Shown: piece after piece, positions 1-5,921 of the stretch
Layout of the letters: each line of letters opens with the position of its first letter
Numbering within the stretch: the stretch's first letter is position 1
Assembly: GCA_003449515.1 (NCBI GenBank)
Contig: DMHI01000039.1
Coordinates: forward strand, 1-12,013
Length of the DNA stretch: 12,013 nt
Direction: 5' to 3'
From: Lysobacteraceae bacterium
GTDB taxonomy: Bacteria > Pseudomonadota > Gammaproteobacteria > Xanthomonadales > Xanthomonadaceae
Notes under the pieces: model-generated
What the model saw: the letters and a program-made list of their open reading frames with translations, nothing else
The model's database searches: none
What the model was told of the DNA's origin: nothing
Program-made: the position numbers and the translations under genes

Positions 1-165
1 ATCGCCGCGCGGCTCGCCGAACACGCGATCTACGACCTCGTGGCACCGGTGGAACGCGTGACCGGCTACGACGTGCCGATCCCGCTGTTCCGCCTCGAGA
101 TGAAGTACCTGCCCTCGGTCGAGAAGATCGTGGCCGCCGCCAAGCGCACGCTCGCCGTGTCCTGA
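1..165 (+). CDS. 2-oxoacid dehydrogenase E1 component, beta subunit (C-terminal fragment)
   Basis: Only the last 54 codons are in the window; the reading frame is open at base 1 and ends in TGA at 163-165. The fragment reads APVERVTGYDVPIP followed by LEMKYLPSVEKI, which matches the C-terminal domain of the beta subunit of heterotetrameric 2-oxoacid dehydrogenases (pyruvate or branched-chain 2-oxoacid type). In that family E1 (alpha2beta2) uses thiamine diphosphate to decarboxylate the 2-oxoacid and transfers the acyl group to the lipoyl arm of E2. The E2 gene starts 43 bases downstream on the same strand, so the two are almost certainly one operon in the order E1-alpha, E1-beta, E2. Which 2-oxoacid is used cannot be told from this fragment. 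Confidence 0.85.
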   Translation: MAARLAEHAIYDLVAPVERVTGYDVPIPLFRLEMKYLPSVEKIVAAAKRTLAVS

Positions 166-208
166 CCCGCCACCCCGCGCCGCCGCCCCCATCGCAGGAA
201 CCGGACCC

Positions 209-1570
209 ATGAGCACCACGCAGATCTTCACCCTGCCCGACCTCGGCGAAGGCCTGCCGGATGCCGAGATCGTCGAATGGCATGTCGCCGTCGGCCAGGT
301 CATCCGCCTCGATGAGCCGCTGGTGTCGATGGAGACGGCGAAGGCCGTCGTCGAGGTGCCGGCGCCCTGCTCCGGCACCCTGCTGCGCGTCGCCGGCAAG
401 GCCGGTGACGTGATCGCCACCGGCGCGTGGCTGGCCGAGTTCGAGCTCGATCCGAGCCTGCCGCAGCGCGCCGCTGGCCACGACACCGGGCATGCGCATG
501 GCGCGGGGGAGGCGCGGGCGTCGACGCCGGTCATCCCGGCACCGACCACCACCGACCGCGACGATGCCGGCACCGTCGTCGGCGCCATGCCCGTCTCGAG
601 CGAAGTCCGCCGCGAGGCGGCGGTCGCGGTGGGTGGCATCAAGGCCGTGCCCGCGGTGCGCGCACTGGCGAAGAAGCTCGGTGTCGATCTCGCGCGCGTC
701 GCGCCGACTGGCGCCGACGGCGTGGTGACGCTGGCCGACGTGAAGCGCGCTGCCGGGCGCAACGAGGCGCGCGTCGATGATCCGCGCGCAGCGAGCGCAG
801 CAACCGCCGCGACCGCGACGCAAGGGCGCGGCCCCATTCCGCAGCCACCGCCGCCGACGGCCTTCGCGCCCTCGCTGGCCGCATCGCCCACTGGCCTTTC
901 CACGCCTCCCTCGCGCACCGCCGACGCCGGCTTCGACATCGACGCGCCGATCCGCGGCGTGCGCCGCAACATGCTGCGCAGCATGGCCGCGGCGCACGCC
1001 GAAGTGGTGCCGACCACGCTGATGGACGACGCCGACCTGCACGCGTGGTCGCCGGGCGAGGACATCACCGTCCGCCTCGTGCGCGCACTGGTGGTGGCCA
1101 GCGCCGCCGAGCCGGCGATGAACGCCTGGCTCAACGCGAAGGAAGGCACGCTGCGCCGCCACGCCCGCGTCGACGTCGGCATCGCCATCGACCATCCCGA
1201 TGGCCTGTTCGTCGCCAACCTGCGCCACGCCGACCGCATGGACGCCGCCGGCATGCGCGCCGGCCTCTCGCGGCTGCGCGATGGCCTGAAGGACCGCGCA
1301 CTGCCGCCCGGCGACCTTGCCGGCTACACGATCATGCTGAGCAACTTCGGCAAGTTCGCCGGCAAGTACGCCACGCCGGTCGTGGTGCCGCCCTGCGTGT
1401 GCATCGTCGCCGCAGGCCGGCTGTACCACGGCGTGGTGCCGGTGCTCGGCGGCATCGAGACGCACCGACTGCTGCCGCTGTCGCTCACCTTCGATCACCG
1501 CGCGGCCACCGGCGGCGAGGCGGCGCGGTTCCTGAAGGCGCTGATCGACGACCTGCAGCGCGCGCGCTGA
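209..1570 (+). CDS. Dihydrolipoamide acyltransferase (E2) of a 2-oxoacid dehydrogenase complex
   Basis: A 453-residue E2 core enzyme that accepts acyl groups from E1 on a swinging lipoyl arm and passes them to CoA. Residues 5-80 form one lipoyl domain with the attachment lysine K45 in METAKAVVEV. A long Ala/Pro-rich linker follows, then a peripheral subunit-binding domain at about 145-182 (VPAVRALAKKLGVDL, then DVKRAA), a second Ala/Pro linker, and the catalytic domain from about 245 to the end. The catalytic motif reads DHRAATGG: H430 is present, but the Asp/Asn expected four residues later is T434. The ATG is supported by AGGAA at 196-200, eight bases upstream. It lies 43 bases after the E1-beta gene. 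The single lipoyl domain and paired E1 subunits suit either a pyruvate or a branched-chain 2-oxoacid complex. Confidence 0.92.
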   Translation: MSTTQIFTLPDLGEGLPDAEIVEWHVAVGQVIRLDEPLVSMETAKAVVEVPAPCSGTLLRVAGKAGDVIATGAWLAEFELDPSLPQRAAGHDTGHAHGAGEARASTPVIPAPTTTDRDDAGTVVGAMPVSSEVRREAAVAVGGIKAVPAVRALAKKLGVDLARVAPTGADGVVTLADVKRAAGRNEARVDDPRAASAATAATATQGRGPIPQPPPPTAFAPSLAASPTGLSTPPSRTADAGFDIDAPIRGVRRNMLRSMAAAHAEVVPTTLMDDADLHAWSPGEDITVRLVRALVVASAAEPAMNAWLNAKEGTLRRHARVDVGIAIDHPDGLFVANLRHADRMDAAGMRAGLSRLRDGLKDRALPPGDLAGYTIMLSNFGKFAGKYATPVVVPPCVCIVAAGRLYHGVVPVLGGIETHRLLPLSLTFDHRAATGGEAARFLKALIDDLQRAR

Positions 1571-1576
1571 CGGATT

Positions 1577-1625
1577 CCAGCAGGGCGCCCCGACGGGGAC
1601 GAGGCCGTCGGAGCGCCGCTGCTGG
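1577..1625. terminator. Long stem-loop after the E2 gene, probable bidirectional terminator
   Basis: Six bases after the E2 stop, arms CCAGCAG (1577-1583)/CTGCTGG (1619-1625), GGCGC (1584-1588)/GCGCC (1613-1617) and CCGACGG (1590-1596)/CCGTCGG (1605-1611) stack into a 19-bp stem with one bulged base, one mismatch and an 8-base loop. It lies between two convergent genes. No T-run follows on either strand, so it is not a classical intrinsic terminator. It may instead block RNA 3'-end decay or act with Rho. Confidence 0.5.
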
Positions 1626-1638
1626 CCCCGACGACCGG

Positions 1639-1848
1639 CTACGGACGGACCAGCGCGGCGGCACGGCGACGCGGCGTCCGCCCGCCGCCGTTGCGCGCGA
1701 GCGCCTGCGCGAGCAGGGCCGCGCCGACCATCGCGAAGCCGAGCCAGAACGGCAGCGCCAGCACGAAGGCGAACAGACCGCCGAACACCGCGCAGACGAG
1801 CAGCGTGAACAGCAGGACGGCGAGATCGGGGAGGCGGACGGCATTCAT
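1639..1848 (-). CDS. Small two-helix membrane protein of unknown function, downstream of lexA
   Basis: I do not recognise this 69-residue protein. It has a short polar N-terminus (MNAVRLPD), two hydrophobic stretches at about residues 10-32 and 34-52 separated by a proline, and a basic tail (GGGRTPRRR) that by the positive-inside rule should be cytoplasmic, giving a helical hairpin in the inner membrane. The ATG is supported by GGAG six bases upstream. The frame stays open further upstream, but that extension has no membrane or signal features and no better start. The gene lies 76 bases after lexA on the same strand, with a short inverted repeat between them, so it may be partly co-transcribed with lexA. 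The hydrophobic pattern plus the ribosome-binding site make it more credible than a chance frame, but homologues are needed for certainty. Confidence 0.6.
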   Translation of the reverse strand: MNAVRLPDLAVLLFTLLVCAVFGGLFAFVLALPFWLGFAMVGAALLAQALARNGGGRTPRRRAAALVRP

Positions 1849-1908
1849 GGCGGACTCCAGTGCGGCAACAGGCGATGGACGGGAAGCAAGCTGAGGGGTG
1901 CGACGAGG

Positions 1909-1923
1909 CCGGCGCAGCGCCGG
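1909..1923 (-). terminator. Inverted repeat immediately after the lexA stop codon
   Basis: CCGGCGC (1909-1915) and GCGCCGG (1917-1923) are perfect arms around a single base. As RNA this would form about 5 bp with a 5-base loop, starting one base beyond the lexA stop. There is no T-tract, so it is at best a weak terminator or attenuator between lexA and the small membrane protein gene. Confidence 0.3.
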
Positions 1924-1924
1924 T

Positions 1925-2599
1925 TCAGCCGCGACGCACGAGGCCGCAGTAGAGGCCCTCGATGGCGAAATCGGCATCCTTCGGCACCTCGATGGGCGCA
2001 TAGGCGGGGTTGCGCGGCATCAGCAGCAGCTTGCCGCGCCCCTGTTTGAGGCGCTTCACCGTGACCTCGCCATCGATGCGGGCCACGACGATCTGGTTGT
2101 TCTCGGCGGCCGGCGTGCGGCGCACGGCGATCAGATCGCCATCGAAGATGCCGTCGTCGACCATCGAATCGCCCTTGACCCGCAGCAGGTAGTCCGGCTG
2201 CGGGAAGAACAGCGCGCGGTCGAGCAGGAGCTGGCCTTCGTAGTCGGCCTGGGCGTCGATCGGGCGGCCGGCGGCGACGCGGCCGAGCAGTGGCAGCAAC
2301 AGCAGGTCGGAGGCCCTGGCCACCGCACCGGCTGCGGAGGTGCCACCCGCGATGCCGGATGCCGGGCCGGTTGTGGCCAGCGGCTCGCCGCTGTCGTCGA
2401 GCAGCCGGATCCCGCGCGCGCCCGGCACGAGGCCGATCACGCCCTTCGCCGCCAGCGCCTGCAGGTGGTCCTGCGCGCTGCGCGCCTGGCGGAAACCGAA
2501 GGCCTGCGCGATCTCGGCGAGCGTGGGTGGGCGGCCCTCGGCGGCGATGTGCTCGCGGAGGAAGTCGACGATGGCTTGCTGGCGGTCGGTGAGGGTCAT
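1925..2599 (-). CDS. lexA: LexA SOS-response repressor
   Basis: A 224-residue LexA. Residues 1-67 are the winged helix-turn-helix domain (MTLTDRQQAIVDFL, EIAQAFGF, then RQARSAQDHLQAL as recognition helix region). A linker of about 30 residues, Ala/Gly-rich and longer than in the E. coli protein, leads to the S24 autoprotease domain. The self-cleavage site is A110-G111 (GRVAAGRP), the catalytic serine S145 (KGDSMVDDGIF) and the lysine K182 (EVTVKRL). In the family, RecA filaments on single-stranded DNA stimulate cleavage and derepress SOS genes. The C-terminus FAIEGLYCGL is what I recall for xanthomonad LexA. The start was chosen by matching the family N-terminus; a longer in-frame extension upstream has no LexA features. 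The start codon directly abuts a 16-bp palindrome, consistent with autoregulation. recA is not adjacent in this window. Confidence 0.95.
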   Translation of the reverse strand: MTLTDRQQAIVDFLREHIAAEGRPPTLAEIAQAFGFRQARSAQDHLQALAAKGVIGLVPGARGIRLLDDSGEPLATTGPASGIAGGTSAAGAVARASDLLLLPLLGRVAAGRPIDAQADYEGQLLLDRALFFPQPDYLLRVKGDSMVDDGIFDGDLIAVRRTPAAENNQIVVARIDGEVTVKRLKQGRGKLLLMPRNPAYAPIEVPKDADFAIEGLYCGLVRRG

Positions 2600-2600
2600 G

Positions 2601-2616
2601 CCACATATTTTTGTGG
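2601..2616. promoter_or_regulatory. Palindrome CCACA-N6-TGTGG at the lexA start, candidate LexA operator
   Basis: Perfect 5-base arms CCACA (2601-2605) and TGTGG (2612-2616) flank an AT-only core TATTTT. The site is one base upstream of the lexA ATG and covers the only plausible -10 region (AAAAAT on the minus strand, 2607-2612). A TTGCAA (about 2629-2634, minus strand) stands 16 bases before it as a possible -35. The 16-bp size and AT core resemble a SOS box, but the half-sites are unlike those known to me. Confidence 0.5.
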
Positions 2617-2648
2617 TTGCGGGCCAAATTGCAAGCCCATTCCCGCAC

Positions 2649-2665
2649 GCCGGTTTCTCACCGGC
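2649..2665. repeat. Short hairpin in the lexA/lipoprotein intergenic region
   Basis: GCCGGT (2649-2654) and ACCGGC (2660-2665) form a perfect 6-bp stem with a 5-base loop. It overlaps a second possible stem, GCTGC (2664-2668)/GCAGC (2675-2679). It sits in the divergent intergenic stretch 2600-2770. The function is unknown, and such small repeats are expected by chance in G+C-rich DNA. Confidence 0.25.
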
Positions 2666-2770
2666 TGCGACGGTGCAGCCCGCCGCCTTCACATCGGCCG
2701 GACGTTTCCCGCACGGCACCTGCATCGCCCGCGGGCCAGCATCCACGCATTATTTCCACGGCCCGGCCTG

Positions 2771-3637
2771 ATGACTGCCCAAGCCCCCTTTGCCGCCGTG
2801 CTGGCGGCCGCGCTCGCGCTGCTGCTCCTGCAAGGCTGCGCCAGTGCCCCGAAGCCGCCGACGCGCGGCATCGCCGATGAGCGGCCGATGCAGACCTTGC
2901 GCGACGAACCCTTCGCGCAGAGTGAGCGTTTCCTCGATGCCGACGCCGTGCTGGCGGCAAACCGCATCGGCCTGCCGGCGGTGCGGGTGGCTGACGGCGC
3001 TGCAGCGGAGGGCATCTCGGCGGCGCAGGCCGCGCTGGTGGCCAACCGTGCCGCACGCGCCACCTGCGCCGGTCTCGCGCGTCACTTCGTGATCGATCCG
3101 CAGGTGCCCGAGCTCGCCATCGAACTGGTGGTCACGTCGATCCGCCCCACCTCCGCGGCGGCAGCCGGTGCTTCGGCCTTGCTCGGTGTGTTCGTTCCGG
3201 GCCCCTTCCGCCTGCCGGCCGGCCTCGGCGGCTTGGCCGCCGACGCGGCCGTGCGACGCGACGGTGAACCGGTGATGGTGCTGCACTGGGCCGAGGGTGC
3301 CGATGCCATCACCGAGGACGCGAAGATCTCGCCGATTGGCGACGCCTACCAGTTGGCCGACGGATTCGCCGACGATGTCGTCGCTGCGCTGGTCGATCCG
3401 CGCGGCGACGACGCGCCAGACCGCCCGCGCCTCGATGCGGCCACGCGCGAGGCCAACAGCGCGCTCTGCCTCGCGCGCTTCGGCCGCGCCAGCGTGGCCG
3501 GGCGCGGGGTGTCGATCCTGCTGCCGCTGGCACCCGAGGCGATCGACGCCGGGGCGCCGGACGACTCAGGGCTTCCGGCAGCTGCTGAACCCGAAGATCG
3601 GGTAGACCGGGCAGAAGCCGACAACGGCGGTCAGTAG
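2771..3637 (+). CDS. DUF3313-type outer-membrane lipoprotein
   Basis: A 288-residue predicted lipoprotein with a signal peptide at residues 1-22 and lipobox LLLQGC with the acylated cysteine at C23, so it should be exported and lipid-anchored. Features that recall DUF3313 lipoproteins are ANRAARATCAGLARHF at about 96-111, the strand PELAIELVVTSIRPT, a Gly/Ala-rich middle, and GDAYQLADGFADDVV near 200. The molecular role of that family is unknown. The frame is open far upstream antisense to lexA, but the ATG at 2771 begins the signal peptide. No clear Shine-Dalgarno precedes it. The last 72 bases overlap the convergent DUF2892 gene, so the tail (about 24 acidic residues) is read from the antisense of that gene's coding strand. 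It is divergent from lexA. The lipoprotein call is firm; the DUF3313 assignment is by recall. Confidence 0.8.
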   Translation: MTAQAPFAAVLAAALALLLLQGCASAPKPPTRGIADERPMQTLRDEPFAQSERFLDADAVLAANRIGLPAVRVADGAAAEGISAAQAALVANRAARATCAGLARHFVIDPQVPELAIELVVTSIRPTSAAAAGASALLGVFVPGPFRLPAGLGGLAADAAVRRDGEPVMVLHWAEGADAITEDAKISPIGDAYQLADGFADDVVAALVDPRGDDAPDRPRLDAATREANSALCLARFGRASVAGRGVSILLPLAPEAIDAGAPDDSGLPAAAEPEDRVDRAEADNGGQ

Positions 3638-3751
3638 CGGCACCACCCCGACCCAGGCCCAGACCGGACCGCCGAAGGCGGCCCAGCCGACGAGGCCGAT
3701 GCCGACCGTGAGACGCAGGACGCGATCAATACCGCCGACATTGGCTTTCAT
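3566..3751 (-). CDS. DUF2892 (YgaP-like) small inner-membrane protein
   Basis: A 61-residue membrane protein. MKANVGGIDRVLRLTVGIG begins it as in DUF2892 proteins, hydrophobic helices lie at about residues 13-29 and 31-46, and the end GFCPVYPIFGFSSCR carries the family's CP-x-Y and final cysteine. The family includes the membrane tail of the sulfurtransferase YgaP; the stand-alone form has no settled function. The ATG has an excellent ribosome-binding site (GAGGAG, minus strand 3760-3765, 8-base spacing) and a good promoter upstream. Its 3' end runs 72 bases into the convergent lipoprotein gene. The overlap contains the short hairpin ACCCGA (3589-3594)/TCGGGT (3598-3603). Confidence 0.88.
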   Translation of the reverse strand: MKANVGGIDRVLRLTVGIGLVGWAAFGGPVWAWVGVVPLLTAVVGFCPVYPIFGFSSCRKP

Positions 3752-3772
3752 GGCGCATTCTCCTCGGTTGGG

Positions 3773-3808
3773 TGCGGCCAGTATCGGCCTGCACGCCGAG
3801 CTTGTCAT
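3773..3808 (-). promoter_or_regulatory. Sigma-70-type promoter of the DUF2892 gene
   Basis: On the minus strand ATGACA (3803-3808, five of six -35 consensus bases) is followed after exactly 17 bases by GATACT (3780-3785, four of six -10 bases). This predicts a start near 3773 and a leader of about 22 bases carrying the GAGGAG ribosome-binding site. It is the best consensus promoter in the window. Confidence 0.6.
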
Positions 3809-3880
3809 CCGCCGCGCCCACCAGGCATGACCCGGATCAATCCGTGGCGCGCGACCGTGCTGCGGGGCGCGGAAGGCGTT

Positions 3881-3892
3881 TACGATGCCCGC
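3881..3892 (+). promoter_or_regulatory. -10-like hexamer six bases before the NlpE-like gene
   Basis: TACGAT (3881-3886) plus the six G/C bases GCCCGC directly precede the ATG at 3893, where no Shine-Dalgarno is found. If this is a -10 box, transcription starts at the A of the start codon and the mRNA is leaderless. I see no convincing -35. Confidence 0.4.
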
Positions 3893-4393
3893 ATGCCGCC
3901 ACCCCTTGCGCCCGTTCGATCCCGCCGCTCCGGTCCTGTCGTCGCGGCGGGCCCGGTCAGCGTGCTGCTCGTCGCATCGATGCTGCTGGCCGGGTGCGCC
4001 GGCGACGGCAACGGCGATGCCGCCGGCACCACGCCGGTGCCGGCAGCGCCCACGCTGGCCCCACTGCCCAACGAGTTCGAGGGCGACTGGCGCGGCGTGC
4101 TGCCCTGCACCGACTGCGATGGCATCGAGGTCGAGCTGACGCTGCGGCGCGATGGCGATGGCGCGACGTTCGCGCTCATCGAGCGCTACCTCGCTGCTGA
4201 CCAGAGCGCCGAGTTCCGCAGCGAAGGCGCATGGCAGGAGGCCCCGTGCGGGCGCGATGGCGAGGCCGGCCTGTGCGTCCTGCTGGTCGATGCCGGGCAG
4301 CGGTGGCGCCGCGACAAGGACGGCAGCCTGCAGGCGGTGGACGCCGACGGCCAGCCGATCGATGCCGACGGCGCGCGGCTTTCGCGCCGCTGA
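3893..4393 (+). CDS. NlpE-like lipoprotein
   Basis: A 166-residue lipoprotein with an arginine-bearing n-region (RSRR), hydrophobic core and lipobox LLAGC with C35 as the lipidated residue. After a Pro/Ala/Thr-rich spacer the core begins FEGDWRGVLPCTDCDGIEV, containing C72-x-x-C75, the hallmark of the NlpE N-terminal barrel, then ELTLRRDG. In E. coli NlpE is an outer-membrane lipoprotein tied to copper tolerance and surface or lipoprotein-stress signalling to Cpx; this shorter protein has only the N-terminal-type domain. An upstream in-frame ATG at 3827 would add 22 residues before the signal peptide with no ribosome-binding site. I chose 3893 because the signal peptide is then of normal form and a -10-like element abuts it. 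The DUF2892 gene diverges upstream; the MFS gene follows after 79 bases. Confidence 0.75.
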   Translation: MPPPLAPVRSRRSGPVVAAGPVSVLLVASMLLAGCAGDGNGDAAGTTPVPAAPTLAPLPNEFEGDWRGVLPCTDCDGIEVELTLRRDGDGATFALIERYLAADQSAEFRSEGAWQEAPCGRDGEAGLCVLLVDAGQRWRRDKDGSLQAVDADGQPIDADGARLSRR

Positions 4394-4433
4394 CGGGCCG
4401 GCTCGCACCACTGTCACGGCGCGCTCCGGCCCG
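4394..4433 (+). repeat. Inverted repeat between the NlpE-like and MFS genes
   Basis: CGGGCCGG (4394-4401) and CCGGCCCG (4426-4433) are perfect 8-base arms around a 24-base loop, starting right after the upstream stop codon. It could lower read-through into the next gene, but the wide loop and absent T-run make this uncertain. Confidence 0.3.
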
Positions 4434-4434
4434 G

Positions 4435-4440
4435 TAGTCT
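4435..4440 (+). promoter_or_regulatory. Candidate -10 element of the MFS gene
   Basis: TAGTCT lies 18 bases after CTGTCA (4411-4416, four of six -35 matches). The G/C-rich CGCCCG separates it from a likely start A at 4447, giving a leader of about 26 bases that contains the strong ribosome-binding site. Both hexamers are weak matches. Confidence 0.35.
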
Positions 4441-4456
4441 CGCCCGACCATCCGGG

Positions 4457-4466
4457 GGAGGTGATC
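4457..4466 (+). promoter_or_regulatory. Extended Shine-Dalgarno of the MFS gene
   Basis: GGAGGTGATC is complementary over ten bases to the usual 3' end of 16S rRNA (GATCACCTCC). It ends six bases before the ATG at 4473. It also decides the start: the in-frame GTG at 4461 lies inside this element and cannot be the initiator. Confidence 0.7.
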
Positions 4467-4472
4467 GCAGCG

Positions 4473-5912
4473 ATGCGCCTGATGCAAAAGAAGCTGTCGC
4501 TGCCGTTCCTGGTGCTGCTGGGGCTGCCGGCGACGGCGATGGGCTTCGCGCTCGCGGTGCAGATCTCGGCGCTGAGTTGGCTGCTGCGCACCAGGTACCA
4601 GCTCGACATCCACGAGATCGGCATCGTCTGGGCCGCAGGCCCCTTGGCCGGCATCATCGGCCAGATGCTGATCGGCATCGTCAGCGACAAGGTGTGGTTC
4701 TGGGGCGGACGACGGCGGCCGTTCATCCTCATCGGTGGCCTGCTCACCGCGCTGTCGCTGCTGGCCCTGCCCGCGATCGGATTGATCGACAACGCCCTCG
4801 GCCTCGACGCCATCCTCGGCGTGTCGATCGCTGTCGCGCTCGCGCTCGATCTGTCGATCAATGTGAGCTTCAACCCGACCCGCTCGATCATCGCCGACGT
4901 CACGCCGGAAGGTCCGCAACGCACCGCCGCCTACACCTGGATGCAGACCGTGTCGGGCAGCTTCGGGGTGCTCGCCTACGCCGTCGGTGCCGTGTTCGGC
5001 AACATCGTGCTGATCTACTTCGGCGTGGCGCTGGTGCTGCTGTTCTCGCTGCTGCCGCCACTGCTGATCGCCGAGCCGCGGACGCTGGCGGGTACCGGTG
5101 GCGGCGACGCAAGCGCGCCGAAACTGGGCCTGATGACCGTGCTGCTGCTGATGCGCCCGCTGTGGCCGTTCGCGCTTTACGCCGTCGTCGCGATGGGCCT
5201 GAAGCTCAGTGGCCACGCGCAGCATTCGCTGTGGATCGAGGCGGGCTTCGCCGCGCTGGCCGTGGCTTTCATCGCCCATGCGCTGTTGGAGCCGCAGCCG
5301 GCAGCGCACACCGCGCACGAGGACCTGCCGGCCTTCCGCAAGGTGCTCTCGGCGCACGCGCTGTCGTGGATCGGCGTGCAGACCATGTTCGTCTACATGA
5401 TCGCCTTCGTGCAGCAGCGATTCCCGACGCTCGACGATGCGGCGACCGGCAGCCTGATGGCCTCCGCCTTTCTCGCGCTCAATGCGGTCGGCGCGCTGGT
5501 GCCGGCGCTGCTGCTCAACCCGCTGGCGCGGCGCTTCGGCGAAGTGCCGGTGCACGCCGCCAGCCTCGTGCTGATGGCGCTGGGCTTCGCCTTCGTCTAT
5601 GCCTTCGGCAACACCCCGGAGATGGTCTACGTCGGCATGGCGATCATGGGCCTCGGCTGGGGCGCCATCGTCAGCCTGCCGTTCGCGATCTTCTCGCAGT
5701 GCGTGGCCCCGGCGCGCATCGGCCTGTACATGGGCGTGTTCAACCTGAGCGTGGTGTTGCCGCAGCTCGCCGTGAGCCTCGGTGTGGGCATGCTGATCGA
5801 ACGCCTGCCCGACAAGGGCAGCGTGTTTTTGATCGGCGCGGTGACGGCGGCACTCTCGGCGCTGGCGTGGATGGCGGTGAAGCGCGTGCCGCTGGCCGGC
5901 GCGCGGGGCTGA
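4473..5912 (+). CDS. MFS transporter, SLC45 / glycoside-cation symporter-like
   Basis: A 479-residue polytopic inner-membrane protein of normal MFS length with about 12 hydrophobic segments. Family marks include AGPLAGIIGQMLIGIVSDK at about 55-73 and WGGRRRPFILIGG at about 77-89, the loop motif (R-R-R-P) typical of SLC45 sugar carriers and their bacterial relatives. DLSINVSFNPTRSIIADVTP follows in the fifth to sixth helix region. Related proteins move sucrose, maltose or other glycosides with protons; the substrate here cannot be deduced and no glycosidase gene is adjacent. The start is fixed by the ten-base extended Shine-Dalgarno. The frame is open upstream through the NlpE-like gene, but that part is only its shadow. 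The BtuF-like gene begins 3 or 9 bases after the stop, so the two are very probably translated together. Confidence 0.88.
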   Translation: MRLMQKKLSLPFLVLLGLPATAMGFALAVQISALSWLLRTRYQLDIHEIGIVWAAGPLAGIIGQMLIGIVSDKVWFWGGRRRPFILIGGLLTALSLLALPAIGLIDNALGLDAILGVSIAVALALDLSINVSFNPTRSIIADVTPEGPQRTAAYTWMQTVSGSFGVLAYAVGAVFGNIVLIYFGVALVLLFSLLPPLLIAEPRTLAGTGGGDASAPKLGLMTVLLLMRPLWPFALYAVVAMGLKLSGHAQHSLWIEAGFAALAVAFIAHALLEPQPAAHTAHEDLPAFRKVLSAHALSWIGVQTMFVYMIAFVQQRFPTLDDAATGSLMASAFLALNAVGALVPALLLNPLARRFGEVPVHAASLVLMALGFAFVYAFGNTPEMVYVGMAIMGLGWGAIVSLPFAIFSQCVAPARIGLYMGVFNLSVVLPQLAVSLGVGMLIERLPDKGSVFLIGAVTAALSALAWMAVKRVPLAGARG

Positions 5913-5921
5913 GAAGTGGCG

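Noticed and set aside
1898..2770. N-terminal extension of the lipoprotein frame across the lexA antisense strand.
   Set aside because: It is the antisense shadow of lexA. A normal lipoprotein signal peptide begins at 2771.
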